Origin: Variovorax sp. PBL-E5
Lineage (GTDB): Bacteria > Pseudomonadota > Gammaproteobacteria > Burkholderiales > Burkholderiaceae_C
Length of the DNA stretch: 64,000 bases
Assembly: GCF_901827185.1 (NCBI RefSeq)
Contig: NZ_LR594672.1
Location: 434,001-498,000, forward strand
Reading direction: 5' to 3'
Part shown: one piece after another, positions 41,593-49,926 of the stretch
How the letters are laid out: every line of letters begins with the position of its first letter
Numbering within the stretch: the first letter of the stretch is position 1
The notes under the pieces: model-generated
The model's database searches: none
The model's input: only the letters and a program-made list of their open reading frames with translations
Told to the model about the DNA's origin: nothing
Translations under genes and position numbers: made by a program

Positions 41593-42351
41593 CTATCTCT
41601 TTTTCCGCGCGATGGCGAACGTCTCTTCGTCGAAAAGGTCGGGGAAGAAGGTCGTCACGGTGGGCTCCACCTTCGGAAGCGATTCCTGAATGGGCAGCGT
41701 TCGAAAGTCGGTCGCAGCGAAGTCCGGCGGCACGTGGACACCCTCGGCGTCCTTGGTGACAAGGCCCCGCCCCTCCAGGTCCCGGATGGTCTTGTTCACC
41801 TGCTCGCGGGACAGTCCGGAGTACGAAGCAATCACCGACTGCGTAATGCGTTTGTCGTAGCCGCCTGATGCCGTTGGCGCGAGCTGCGTCAGCTCGTGAA
41901 GGATGCGACTTACCAACTTCTCCGACGACTGAGATGCGATGCGGCGCAGTTGCGCACGCAGAACGACCAACCGCTTGCGGGCAAGCTCGAACAGACCCAG
42001 CGATATCTCCGGGTACTTCAGACACAGCTCCTTCATGGCCACTATCGGGACCACGTATGCCGTTGTCGGCAAGGCAGCTACCAACGAGGCGTCTGCATGG
42101 TACGAGGGCTCCATGAGCGTTGGGCCCATGAAAAAGTCGTCCTGACGAACGAACTCCGTGGTCACCCCCTCCTCGCCGCCCGACGGCACCACCACCCTGG
42201 CCAGCCCCGAGGCAATGCAATAGATGTAGCTGGTCTTCTCATCGAAGGCAACGATGACTTCGTTGCGCTTGAACGTACGAAGCTCAGACTTCTTCACGAG
42301 AGCGGCCCGTTCGCTCTGCGGAATGCCTGCGATGAGCGGGTGGAGATACAT
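41593..42351 (-). CDS. Crp/Fnr-family transcriptional regulator
   Basis: 252 residues from the ATG at 42351 (MYLHPLIAGIPQSERAALVK) with AAAGG 6-7 nt upstream. Residues ~20-130 are a cNMP-binding-type beta-roll (ELRTFKRNEVIVAFDEKTSY, IYCIASGLARVVVPSGGEEG, FFMGPTLMEP). Residues ~150-225 form the Crp-type winged helix with recognition helix SGLSREQVNKTIRDLEGRGL. No Fnr cysteines are present. The C-terminal ~30-residue tail (VEPTVTTFFPDLFDEETFAI) is an extension. The ligand is unknown. No target genes are evident nearby. Confidence 0.88.
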   Translation of the reverse strand: MYLHPLIAGIPQSERAALVKKSELRTFKRNEVIVAFDEKTSYIYCIASGLARVVVPSGGEEGVTTEFVRQDDFFMGPTLMEPSYHADASLVAALPTTAYVVPIVAMKELCLKYPEISLGLFELARKRLVVLRAQLRRIASQSSEKLVSRILHELTQLAPTASGGYDKRITQSVIASYSGLSREQVNKTIRDLEGRGLVTKDAEGVHVPPDFAATDFRTLPIQESLPKVEPTVTTFFPDLFDEETFAIARKKR

Positions 42352-42684
42352 CAACGCCTTTCGGTGGGGAAAATCGAACGCAACGGACCTTAAATCGTTC
42401 ACTAGCCGTGAATGCTCGAGGGGACTTCTCCTTGTCTGAATCGGCAAAAGCAATGCCCTGGTTCCGCACTGAGGCGAAAACACATGGCGGGCCAGGGGCG
42501 GGCCACAGTCTACCAACGATGATTTTCCGCTGCATGACAGGGATTTCCCGTCAGCGAACCTCCACAAGACTTGGCGCAGGCCCTGCGCCTTCTCTCAGCC
42601 TATGGTCGGCTTGATGAGCCAACCACCGCCGGACGCGCGCTCATCGGTGAGCCTCGCGTGACGGGGAGGCCCTTCGCACCGCTT
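42352..42684. other. Gene-free stretch upstream of the Crp/Fnr gene
   Basis: About 330 nt. It holds the promoter side of the Crp/Fnr gene and the 3' end of the membrane-protein gene. No convincing gene, repeat or strong promoter is seen. Confidence 0.4.
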
Positions 42685-43299
42685 TCATTCGGCGCGCGCC
42701 AGGCAGTCCCGCATTTTCTCATCAGAAGCAAGGCGGAGGCAGGCTGCCACCGACTGCTTCGTGACGGAACCACGGTTCTGCGGCAGATTTTTGGGCCGCG
42801 AAGCGACCGTTCGCGGCGGCTGAACACGCTGAGATGGAGCTACTGGCGGGAGGCCGACCGGCTGCGACGAAGCAGCGGGGGTCGCGGCCGCCGTCGGCGC
42901 AACGGGGGCGCTTCGGTCCAGAAGACCCAAACTGAGGACGAGGTAGCCGATGTAGCCGAGCACACCCAGCGCGCCTAGGACAAGCCCGGGGAGCCCCTTG
43001 CCACGGCCGCCGCTGGCGGCGGAAGGGGCTGGCGGAGGCGGTGCCGCTGGAGGAAGTGCCGAGGCACGCGCTGCTTTCACCTCGCGCTTCGTTTTGAGAA
43101 GCGTCCGCATCGACAGCCAGTACAGCACGGCGACCGCGAGGACATCCAGCACCATGTACGCAGGGTGCCCCATCACAACGCCGACACCCGCCGCCAAGAC
43201 CGCCGCGACGGTAGTCCACCAGACGCTTCGGGTCGTGCTCGCTACCACGAAGACTGCGACGGCTGGGACGAGCGCGATGAGAAGGACTAGAGCAGACAT
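42685..43299 (-). CDS. Membrane protein with a proline/alanine-rich linker
   Basis: 204 residues from the ATG at 43299 (MSALVLLIALVPAVAVFVVA). Three N-terminal hydrophobic segments (about 1-20, 28-45, 46-63) are followed by a basic stretch (KTKREVKAARAS), a proline/alanine linker, a fourth membrane segment (LVLGALGVLGYIGYLVLSLG), a second Ala/Pro-rich linker, and a C-terminus with two cysteines (SVAACLRLASDEKMRDCLAR). The C-terminal part is probably extracytoplasmic, with a possible disulfide. Family unknown. Confidence 0.7.
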   Translation of the reverse strand: MSALVLLIALVPAVAVFVVASTTRSVWWTTVAAVLAAGVGVVMGHPAYMVLDVLAVAVLYWLSMRTLLKTKREVKAARASALPPAAPPPPAPSAASGGRGKGLPGLVLGALGVLGYIGYLVLSLGLLDRSAPVAPTAAATPAASSQPVGLPPVAPSQRVQPPRTVASRPKNLPQNRGSVTKQSVAACLRLASDEKMRDCLARAE

Positions 43300-43603
43300 A
43301 GGCAGTTGGTCCGAAAAAGTCCAAAGTCGGCCATTCTGCCCACATCCTGGCCTTCGTGCGCTCCGCTTCAAAGCGCCTGCGGCGCAAATTCGGAAGTGCG
43401 TCACACCGCAGATAGCCGCCTTCACGCTTCTCGGCCACACGACACGCCCCTCGTGCCATGAGACGTGGTCATGCGCGACCAAGGCAGAGGGGCGCTCCCT
43501 CATCCCGCGTCCGTCCTCTCGCGTAGTCACGCGCCGAACGCGATTTCGGATTACGCCTCGCTCGCTATACCGCTCAGGACAACTACTTTTTAGGAGGGCA
43601 GCC
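43300..43603. promoter_or_regulatory. Divergent promoter region
   Basis: About 300 nt between divergent genes. GCTATACCG at 43564-43572, 34 nt before the GTG start of the next gene, is the recurring promoter-like element. Nothing else is recognised. Confidence 0.4.
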
Positions 43604-44314
43604 GTGCCTATCGTTCGTGAGTTCATCTATAAGGAATGGGATGAGGTTGGAATCATGGGTCTCGAGCCGACCTGGTTTGAGAACGCCAATCCGGCCAGCG
43701 GCCTGGCGTGCGCGCACGACATGCTGGAGCACTTCGCGACCCAGACCTCCCCGGTCGAAGGGGAGTGCGAGGCACTCGGCTCCGTTCTGCTGCTGCGCCT
43801 GGAGAACGGCTGGGCCATGCGGCACTCTTACGGCCGAGACAACGCTGCGGACCTGGCGCTGAACATCGAGGGGATGCTGCGCGATTGCGTCAACGACGAC
43901 CTCGAGCTTCCGAAGCTCATCCCCAGCAGAAAGCTGGACTTCTACACCGAGGACTCCATCGTCCGCGGCGTGGCGACCGCCTTTGGCAACTTGGATGAAA
44001 TCCTTGCCGACACTTCGCTCAGCGAGGAGGAGGTTGCCGAGTACAAGTCACCGACGGTGCAGGCCGCATTCGTCGCCTGGATTCGTCGCGGCTATCGCCG
44101 CGCCATGAAACGCTTCTCTGAGTGCGACGGCTACACCGTCGGCATGGTCCTCTTCGAGAAAATCGCGAAGGCTGCTGACAGCCTCATCCGTTCAGAAAGT
44201 CTCTGGGAAGGCGCCCGGGTGCGGATTTCCGCTCATCTGCGTCGCTGCGAGGCTGTCATCAAGGTCTTCGACCCCGACACGCGCCGCTGGGTCGACGCAG
44301 AACTCTACTGCTAA
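43604..44314 (+). CDS. Hypothetical protein (236 aa)
   Basis: 236 residues from a GTG at 43604 with TAGGAGGGC, an excellent ribosome binding site, 6 nt upstream; the frame is open far upstream but without coding character. The sequence is acidic, with PIVREFIYKEWDEVGIMGLE, LNIEGMLRDCVNDDLELPKL and a helical C-terminal half (TVQAAFVAWIRRGYRRAMKR). No family, signal or membrane segment. A hairpin terminator follows the stop. Confidence 0.8.
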   Translation: MPIVREFIYKEWDEVGIMGLEPTWFENANPASGLACAHDMLEHFATQTSPVEGECEALGSVLLLRLENGWAMRHSYGRDNAADLALNIEGMLRDCVNDDLELPKLIPSRKLDFYTEDSIVRGVATAFGNLDEILADTSLSEEEVAEYKSPTVQAAFVAWIRRGYRRAMKRFSECDGYTVGMVLFEKIAKAADSLIRSESLWEGARVRISAHLRRCEAVIKVFDPDTRRWVDAELYC

Positions 44315-44330
44315 AAACTGCTTCTTTCGA

Positions 44331-44366
44331 GCCGCTGGCCTCACAGGTCGGCGGCTTTCCCATTTT
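44331..44366 (+). terminator. Terminator of the 236-aa gene
   Basis: GAGCCGCTGGCCTCACAGGT with CGGCGGCTTT partner, followed by CCCATTTT. Confidence 0.6.
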
Positions 44367-44423
44367 AAAGCCCGCCATCGTGCGGCCTGGCTATACACAC
44401 GTAGAACCCAACCAAAGGACAAC

Positions 44424-44831
44424 ATGACAGTTACGAACGTGCAGGAAGTACAAGCCAAGTTCCTGGCCGATGTGGCCAAGAACGGTATCGTCCACACGCT
44501 GCAATGGATTGGCACCTGGTACGACCAGGTTGCGGAAGCCGCGGCAGCCGACGAGTTGAAGAACGCGCTTGGCGAATTTGCCGACGATGCAGAAGCTCGC
44601 GAGTTGGCGCTGCTCGACCGCCTCCTGCCAGAAGCAGAAGGCATCTCGAACTACAACTCATCCGCCGGACACAACCTGCTCCGCGAAGCGAACATCGCGG
44701 CCCGTGCCCGGCTGGTGAACCGACACATGTTCGGCAACACCGGGCCCTCGGGCCGCCGGATGCGATGGGACCAGGTGCGTGAGCGCCTGCAAGCGGAGAA
44801 ATTCGCCGCTCAAGCGCAGGCAGGCAAGTGA
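44424..44831 (+). CDS. Hypothetical protein (135 aa)
   Basis: 135 residues from an ATG with AAAGGA 6 nt upstream and GGCTATACAC 26 nt upstream (44389-44398). It is predicted nearly all helical: VQEVQAKFLADVAKNGIVHT, YDQVAEAAAADELKNALGEF, DQVRERLQAEKFAAQAQAGK. Small, soluble, acidic. No family recognised. Its stop overlaps the next start (TGATG), so the two form an operon. Confidence 0.75.
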   Translation: MTVTNVQEVQAKFLADVAKNGIVHTLQWIGTWYDQVAEAAAADELKNALGEFADDAEARELALLDRLLPEAEGISNYNSSAGHNLLREANIAARARLVNRHMFGNTGPSGRRMRWDQVRERLQAEKFAAQAQAGK

Positions 44832-44995
44832 TGCCAGAGCAGTCGCAAACTTCGACCCAGCCGCTTTTCGAATATTCGAAGACCTACCCGCCGCGCAACC
44901 GAAACCTGCCGGCCCCGGGGCCAGCGGACTACCCGCGCCTTCCTCCGAACAGCGCCTTGAGGACCCCCCAAAGGCTGAAAGTCGTTCGCGAGTAG
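44831..44995 (+). CDS. Small proline-rich protein (54 aa)
   Basis: The ATG at 44831 shares an A with the TGA of the preceding gene, suggesting coupled translation. The product is proline- and asparagine-rich (MPEQSQTSTQPLFEYSKTYP, then RNRNLPAPGPADYPRLPPNS) and ends LKVVRE. It is probably disordered. The last 67 nt overlap the 3' end of the 71-residue gene on the other strand, which weakens the call. Confidence 0.45.
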   Translation: MPEQSQTSTQPLFEYSKTYPPRNRNLPAPGPADYPRLPPNSALRTPQRLKVVRE

Positions 44996-45144
44996 ATTCG
45001 GTTGTAGGCGGCCTTCTTTGGGTTGATGAGCCAGCCCCATCCTCGGGGAGCCTTCAGGCCCAGGCTGTGCCGCACGAAGCGTTTGGGCGACGTACGCGCG
45101 CCAATCATCTTGCGTACCGAGGGCTTTCGCATCCCAAACTTCAC
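44929..45144 (-). CDS. Small conserved basic protein (71 aa)
   Basis: A GTG at 45144 with AAGGAG 7 nt upstream. The sequence is very basic: RKPSVRKMIGARTSPKRFVR, HSLGLKAPRGWGWLINPKKA, AYNRIYSRTTF. I recall this K/R-rich S-x-R...PKKAxYNxxYxRTTF pattern as a widespread small protein of mobile elements and accessory regions, usually annotated hypothetical or phage-associated. Nucleic-acid binding is possible. The 3' end overlaps a convergent frame. Confidence 0.7.
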   Translation of the reverse strand: MKFGMRKPSVRKMIGARTSPKRFVRHSLGLKAPRGWGWLINPKKAAYNRIYSRTTFSLWGVLKALFGGRRG

Positions 45145-45232
45145 TGGCGGCTCCTTAAGTCATATCTGGGCGAGGTGGCCGTCCGCTCGGTCAGCCGTGC
45201 TCATTGCGTATCGACCGAGGCCTTGCGTAGGA

Positions 45233-45916
45233 CTACGAAGCAGGAAAGAAGTCCCGGAGGTCTGCAATCGTCTCGCCGCCGCTTGCTTGCGCGTACACCA
45301 ACTGAAACTCGCGCGTGTCCACCAAGGGAACTGGAACGGTCACTCCTGGAATCAGGACGCAGAGCCTATCGGATTCATCCAACGAGAGGTGCATCCGGCA
45401 GGCAAAAGGGCGGTTGGCGTAGATGCTGCAGCGGTTGTTCCTGAGGAACGTACACGGACGGTGATAGCCATACTCTGTCGACATCTCCTTGCTGGCAGAT
45501 ACGCGCTTCGGCTTGCGACCAATCGCCTCCCCAATGAGGGAGGCCTCTGTTTCGGACACCGACACCGGGATGTGGCAACAATGCGCGCAGCTACCGGCGG
45601 CGCAAGCGGTGATTGGCATCAAGGCCTGCCCGAACTTTGTTGCCAAGTCGCGCAGCTTCGTCATGCGAGCTTTTCGCGAAAGGGACGGCCGCAGCACCTC
45701 ATTCAGCACGCGCTGAATCTCGGCCTCGAAAGCCTTCAGGCGGGCGCGCATCTCAGCCACCTTGCCCTCGGCAACGGCCTGTGCATGCGGCAGGATTCGA
45801 ATGATGTGTTCGGGAACATCGGCTGCGACGTGCTCGACCATCTCGCGACTGTCGGACGTGAGCATCGCGCGGACTTCGGCAAAGTCGTCGTCGGAGAACT
45901 GGGGCACGTGAGGCAT
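45233..45916 (-). CDS. YkgJ-family cysteine cluster protein
   Basis: 227 residues. The metal-binding pattern is clear: CAAGSCAHCCHIPVSVSETE followed by EASLIG, then PCTFLRNNRCSIYANRPFAC followed by RMH. YkgJ-type proteins are thought to chelate zinc or iron. The N-terminal half (FAEVRAMLTSDSREMVEHVA) is helical and specific to this protein. GATAATAC lies only ~6 nt upstream of the ATG, so the transcript may be leaderless or start further upstream. Role unknown. Confidence 0.85.
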   Translation of the reverse strand: MPHVPQFSDDDFAEVRAMLTSDSREMVEHVAADVPEHIIRILPHAQAVAEGKVAEMRARLKAFEAEIQRVLNEVLRPSLSRKARMTKLRDLATKFGQALMPITACAAGSCAHCCHIPVSVSETEASLIGEAIGRKPKRVSASKEMSTEYGYHRPCTFLRNNRCSIYANRPFACRMHLSLDESDRLCVLIPGVTVPVPLVDTREFQLVYAQASGGETIADLRDFFPAS

Positions 45917-45993
45917 TCCGTATTATCCCTCGTTGGACGACGGCCGCATCGCGATGGCTACACGGCGTAGGTCATCAACACGAAGGAATGCCA

Positions 45994-46548
45994 ATGGCAC
46001 ATGGAATTGCAGTATCCCTGGGCACCCCGCCGCTTAACCGCTTTCGCGAAGGTTCACAGCTGTTCCGGCTGCACCCGTCGCTGGGAGAATACGAAGACAT
46101 CAAGAATATCGTAACCGTCGCGGTGACGGGAGCAGCTGTCGACCACGGCCATCCCGAAACGACCGTCTTCTTCACCGACGAGCAAGGCGATGCTGGCCAC
46201 TACCTCGGCCTCGGCTTTGCAGAAGCGCTACCGCGCGAACACCGCATTGTGGGCAAGCACGACGTCTACGCCGCCCTGCGCAACCTGCGCTACCTCCCCG
46301 TCGGCGCTGACCGCCTCCCAGAGCTGCGCACAAAGGGGCACGAGCTTGCGCTCGCCTTTGCGACCAGCAGCAGCTACCTCGACCCCGAGGACTACGCTGC
46401 CAACAACTGGGGCATGTTTGCCGCCAAGTACCTCGTCGAGAACGAGGGCTTGGAGGACCTTCCGCCGGTTGCGAACAAGGTCGACTGGGCTGCAATCGAC
46501 ACCCGTGAGGCGCAAGAGCGCCAAGCGCGTGACGTCCTTTACATCTGA
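45994..46548 (+). CDS. Hypothetical protein (184 aa)
   Basis: Start at the second ATG (45994), which puts GAAGGA at a 5-nt spacing; an ATG at 45988 would abut it. GGCTACACGG (45956-45965) is the recurring element. The sequence has GSQLFRLHPSLGEYEDIKNI, VTVAVTGAAVDHGHPETTVF and DVYAALRNLRYLPVGADRLP. Soluble, alpha/beta. No family recognised. A hairpin between it and tatD could serve as a terminator for both. Confidence 0.75.
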   Translation: MAHGIAVSLGTPPLNRFREGSQLFRLHPSLGEYEDIKNIVTVAVTGAAVDHGHPETTVFFTDEQGDAGHYLGLGFAEALPREHRIVGKHDVYAALRNLRYLPVGADRLPELRTKGHELALAFATSSSYLDPEDYAANNWGMFAAKYLVENEGLEDLPPVANKVDWAAIDTREAQERQARDVLYI

Positions 46549-46565
46549 GTAAAAAACTCATTTCT

Positions 46566-46596
46566 TGACCCCGGCAGCAAGCTGGGGTCATCTCAT
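46566..46596. terminator. Convergent terminator hairpin
   Basis: GACCCC-GGCAGCAAGCT-GGGGTC between the plus-strand 184-residue gene and the end of tatD. Confidence 0.6.
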
Positions 46597-47391
46597 TTCT
46601 GGACGAGTCGTCTTGAGGGAGAACAGGCGCCCCGAGTTCTCGGTGCAGCGTCGCGCCACCTCCTCGAGGGGCAGGCCCTTGAGCAACGCGACCTCGTGCG
46701 CCACCCACCGGAGGTTGGCGGGCTCGTTGTACGTGCGTCGGCGTTTGAGGTTCTTCGGGCTGAGGTAGGGCGCATCCGTTTCCAGGTGAAGGCGCTCCAG
46801 CGGGATGCCCTTCACCGCCTCGCGCAGGGCGCCACCACGGTTAAGGTCAGTCACCCAGCCTGTGATGCCGATGTCGAGCCCCATGGCGAGAAAGGCCAGC
46901 GCTTCGTCATATGTCCCCGTGAAGCAGTGCACGACCCCGCGCACGGCACCCACGCCTGGCTCGGTGACCAGGGCGTGGAACTCCTCGAACGCGTCCCTGC
47001 AGTGCAAGAAGAGCGGCTTCTTGAACGCAGCCGCGGCGCGCAGCTGCGCTGAGAAGGCCTTGCGCTGGTTCTCCCGGGAGGAGAAGTTCCGGTTGTAGTC
47101 AAGGCCACACTCTCCTATGGCGACGACCTCTGGGCTTTCCCACAAGAGTGCAAAACGCTCGAGGTCCGAAGGGCTCCAGTTGTCTGCAGAATGAGGGTGC
47201 ACGCCGGCGGTTGCAAACACGAAGCCGCGCTCCGCACGTGCGAGGTGCAGCGCTTGCACGCTGGACTTATGGGAAGTGCCTGTAGCCATCACTGAGACCA
47301 AGCCCGCCTCCCTGGCCCGAGCGAGGATGTCCGAGGTGTGGCCGGCGAGCTGGCTGGTGTGGAAGTTGACTCCGATGTCGATGAGGTCCAT
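46588..47391 (-). CDS. tatD: TatD-family metal-dependent nuclease
   Basis: 267 residues, very like E. coli TatD. DIGVNFHTSQL matches the atypical TatD metal motif; ATAGVHPHSADNW, VVAIGECGLDYNRNFSSREN, KKPLFLHCRDAFEEF, VVHCFTGTYDEALAFLAMGL, IGITGWVTDLNRGG and LHLETDAPYLSPKNL are all canonical. TatD is a 3'-5' exonuclease acting on single-stranded DNA and RNA in repair and degradation. GCTACAC (47421-47427) lies 30 nt upstream. An additional copy of a normally chromosomal gene is possible. Confidence 0.93.
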   Translation of the reverse strand: MDLIDIGVNFHTSQLAGHTSDILARAREAGLVSVMATGTSHKSSVQALHLARAERGFVFATAGVHPHSADNWSPSDLERFALLWESPEVVAIGECGLDYNRNFSSRENQRKAFSAQLRAAAAFKKPLFLHCRDAFEEFHALVTEPGVGAVRGVVHCFTGTYDEALAFLAMGLDIGITGWVTDLNRGGALREAVKGIPLERLHLETDAPYLSPKNLKRRRTYNEPANLRWVAHEVALLKGLPLEEVARRCTENSGRLFSLKTTRPEMR

Positions 47392-47601
47392 GGTGTCGAT
47401 TTCTGAGCGGATGTGAGCTGTGTAGCGTCGTGGATTTGCTTCCGGATAGCCGGCTGATGCTTATGGGGTGTTAACTAAAACGGATGTAGCCCATAGTACC
47501 TAAAGCTGACCTTGATAAGATTCATTCTCTCGTCCCCCTCGCTGAGGGGAACCCAAAGCCCGCGCAGCTCGTGCCGCGACGCGCACCGCGCGACCCAACA
47601 C

Positions 47602-48240
47602 ATGTCCGCAACACCTGCAACCCTCGTCATCGACAAGGCCTTTTCGGCCTATCTCGCATACAGCACCGCTCCGACGGAGGCGGCGCTGTTGGAACTGCTG
47701 GCCGAGCTGAAGATGCTCGACGAGACCCTGGCTCTCACCGCGAATCGCAATACCTTTCTGGCGTTCCCAGAGTATCAAGCCCTAAACGCGCTTCTGGACC
47801 ACGCCAGGTATGTCGGGGATGCGCGCAACGTCATCAGACTGCGCTCGCTGCTCGGCACGCCGCTTGAGTCAGAGATTGGCCAAGCTTGCCTGGTATCGAG
47901 GACCGATTGCCACGCGGCGCTGCTGAATGTCGGGGCGGCGCACCGGATATGCGCGAAGCGGGCGGTGTTTAAGGCATTTCGTCAGTGGGGGCCCGTCCTG
48001 GACATCCATCCCGCGGTCCTGAACTGCATGGTGAAGGCCTTTGAGCTCCTACGTGCCACGGGGCTGAAGGGGGAGGGCACTGCCTTTCAGGTCTTCGAGG
48101 AAACCTACGACTACCAGGCCGAACACGATTTGCCGCACCTTGTACCTGGTGTCGTCGCCTGCAAGGAGTCGGAAGAGCAGAAGCTGCTCGGGCTGATGAC
48201 GAACCTTTATCTGGCGGAGACGTCGCTCGCAGGCGCCTGA
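47602..48240 (+). CDS. Hypothetical protein (212 aa)
   Basis: Start at the ATG 47602 (MSATPATLVIDKAFSAYLAY); the frame continues upstream without coding character. Predicted mostly helical: APTEAALLELLAELKMLDET, LNALLDHARYVGDARNVIRL, VLNCMVKAFELLRATGLKGE. Two cysteines lie in QACLVSRTDCHAALL. No family. The first ~30 upstream codons lack a ribosome binding site, as does the chosen start, so the exact start is uncertain. Confidence 0.7.
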   Translation: MSATPATLVIDKAFSAYLAYSTAPTEAALLELLAELKMLDETLALTANRNTFLAFPEYQALNALLDHARYVGDARNVIRLRSLLGTPLESEIGQACLVSRTDCHAALLNVGAAHRICAKRAVFKAFRQWGPVLDIHPAVLNCMVKAFELLRATGLKGEGTAFQVFEETYDYQAEHDLPHLVPGVVACKESEEQKLLGLMTNLYLAETSLAGA

Positions 48241-48315
48241 CGCGGCCTAAAGCGTTTCTCATTTCATGCAATGTTTCTCGTTCTGGACAAACCGAACGAG
48301 AGCCGAAAGACGGGC

Positions 48316-48822
48316 TTAAGCGCCTTCGAAATCAACCAGTAGACGGGCGGCAAGGGCGCGCAGAACTCCGATATCTTGCGCCGCTTCCATTGCGGCTGTC
48401 GAACCATCCGCCGGAATGTCCATCCATTGCGCAGCGCGAATCAATGCGGCACGCTCCGATGTGGCCAGGGTCACCCGGCTGAGCTGGACGCGGTCCACCG
48501 CGTCCTCGACGATGGCACGCGCGTAGTCGCGCATCCAGCCCTTGGAGACAGCCAAAGCGTCGACCAGGCCATCAACAGCGGCAGATACGCTCCCCTGCAC
48601 CGGCCTGTTTGGCGGCGTCTGGCGGCCGGCAGCGAGGTCGCCCAGGTCGAGAATCGCGCGGCCAACCGACACCAGGTAGTCGGCCTTGTTTTCACCCACT
48701 GCGCGAGCGAAGCACACGAGGATGTCCAGGTCACTGACGGCCGGCGTCACAGCCGGTGCAGAACGCAGTTCGACCCCGGAGGCCCTGCCTCCGGCGCCGG
48801 TGTTCTCTCCTTGCGCCGTCAT
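48316..48822 (-). CDS. Hypothetical protein (168 aa), last gene of a five-gene operon
   Basis: 168 residues. The ATG overlaps the stop of the 68-residue gene (ATGA). The N-terminus is Gly/Ala-rich; the body has DLDILVCFARAVGENKADYL and VSVGRAILDLGDLAAGRQ, then WMRDYARAIVEDAVDRVQLS. It appears helical and soluble. No family is recognised. The conserved overlap chain of this operon is the main evidence for function as a unit. Confidence 0.7.
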   Translation of the reverse strand: MTAQGENTGAGGRASGVELRSAPAVTPAVSDLDILVCFARAVGENKADYLVSVGRAILDLGDLAAGRQTPPNRPVQGSVSAAVDGLVDALAVSKGWMRDYARAIVEDAVDRVQLSRVTLATSERAALIRAAQWMDIPADGSTAAMEAAQDIGVLRALAARLLVDFEGA

Positions 48823-49025
48823 CGCTGGTTGGCCAGGCCAAGGGCTGGCGCGTCCGTGGTTTGGGGGTTTCCGGACCGCGCCGCGACGCGCTCGGCCTTG
48901 CGTTCAGCGAAGGGTCTGCGCGTGCGACTTGGCAGCGGTGGCCAGGCAAGGACCCGCATTTCGACTCCGGCGAACTTGTTGCCAGGGGAGGACTCGAAAA
49001 TGTCGGGCTGCGATTGGTGGTTCAT
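48819..49025 (-). CDS. Small hypothetical protein (68 aa)
   Basis: 68 residues (MNHQSQPDIFESSPGNKFAG), ATG with AGGA 11 nt upstream, stop overlapping the next start. Basic and proline-rich middle (WPPLPSRTRRPFAERKAERV). Probably disordered. Supported by its coupled position in the operon rather than by homology. Confidence 0.55.
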   Translation of the reverse strand: MNHQSQPDIFESSPGNKFAGVEMRVLAWPPLPSRTRRPFAERKAERVAARSGNPQTTDAPALGLANQR

Positions 49026-49057
49026 GAGGGCGGTTCCTGAGGTGATTGGGGCTTGGG

Positions 49058-49528
49058 CTAGCCCCCGCTATGCAGTTCCGCACAGGCTCGCCGCTGCAGG
49101 GAGGCCGCTTCCACGACTTCCTCGTGCCGGGAGGCCTCCTTCATGAGCAGGTAGTCCCGTACGTATAGCTGCCGATGCGACGCAATCACCGAATCGCGTA
49201 TCTGGCGCGCCCAGCTGCTCCGCTGCACGAGGTCGAGGGCGTCAGTGCAGTACTTCGATTCCGCCAAGGGCGAACAGGCCGAAAGCGCTTCCCCGAAAAC
49301 GGCTCCTACCCCGACGGACAAGAGCACTCCCACCGGGAGGAAAACCAGGGCCGACGGCGGCGCTTCGTAGCCGTTCCAAGGAATTGCCAGCAGCCCAGCC
49401 GCAAACACGAGCCCCAGTGCGTGGCTCGCGAACATAAGTAGCGAGAATAGCTTCTCCCGACTAGCTGCCACCTTGTCCGAGGGCAGTTGGTGTACTGCCA
49501 TAAGCAGTCGTGTCAGTTCGCACGGCAT
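49058..49528 (-). CDS. Two-TM membrane protein
   Basis: 156 residues from the ATG at 49528 (MPCELTRLLMAVHQLPSDKV), overlapping the upstream gene by 16 nt. Two hydrophobic segments, about 32-52 (LFSLLMFASHALGLVFAAGL) and 62-82 (ALVFLPVGVLLSVGVGAVFG), are followed by a cytoplasmic helical tail (DALDLVQRSSWARQIRDSVI, ASHRQLYVRDYLLMKEASRH). Overall plan resembles 2-TM SLATT/effector-like membrane proteins, but I see no specific signature. Operon member. Confidence 0.7.
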   Translation of the reverse strand: MPCELTRLLMAVHQLPSDKVAASREKLFSLLMFASHALGLVFAAGLLAIPWNGYEAPPSALVFLPVGVLLSVGVGAVFGEALSACSPLAESKYCTDALDLVQRSSWARQIRDSVIASHRQLYVRDYLLMKEASRHEEVVEAASLQRRACAELHSGG

Positions 49529-49926
49529 TCGCGGTCCTCTCGTTTGGTTTTGTTCGCTGCAACCGCGGCCGCTGCAATGGTTCCCGCAACGTCCGCCCAC
49601 ACTTCACGGGTGCGGTCGCTGATGTCGTTCCAGGTCAACGGTTTCCCGAAGGGCGGGGAGACTTCCTGCATGCGCTCGAACGCCAGCCTACCGAAGCAGG
49701 CCAGCTCGCCTTGCCTGCCCGTTGAAGCTCGAATCGGCGCGAGTGCATGCCTCGGTTGCACAGCCGCATCCGGGCGGCCCTCCGCGGCTTTCTCTCGCAG
49801 GCGGCGCTCATGGAACGGGTCGGTGCCCTGCAGCTGCATAGACGCCAACTTCTCGGGCGACCAGGTTGCGACGGTCGCTTGAGCGCGAGCGACCTGCTCG
49901 GCAAGCGAGGAGGGCCGGGCTCCCAT
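49513..49926 (-). CDS. Hypothetical protein (137 aa)
   Basis: 137 residues from the ATG at 49926, overlapping the upstream stop (TGATG). Helical N-terminus (SSLAEQVARAQATVATWSPE), a charged middle (DPFHERRLREKAAEG), and a C-terminus with ADVAGTIAAAAVAANKTKRE. No family. The double overlap with both neighbours supports it. Confidence 0.7.
   Translation of the reverse strand: MGARPSSLAEQVARAQATVATWSPEKLASMQLQGTDPFHERRLREKAAEGRPDAAVQPRHALAPIRASTGRQGELACFGRLAFERMQEVSPPFGKPLTWNDISDRTREVWADVAGTIAAAAVAANKTKREDRECRAN

Noticed and set aside
42998..43603. 200-residue N-terminal extension of the gene starting at 43604
   Set aside because: The extension overlaps the divergent membrane-protein gene antisense and has no start signal, whereas the GTG at 43604 has an excellent ribosome binding site.
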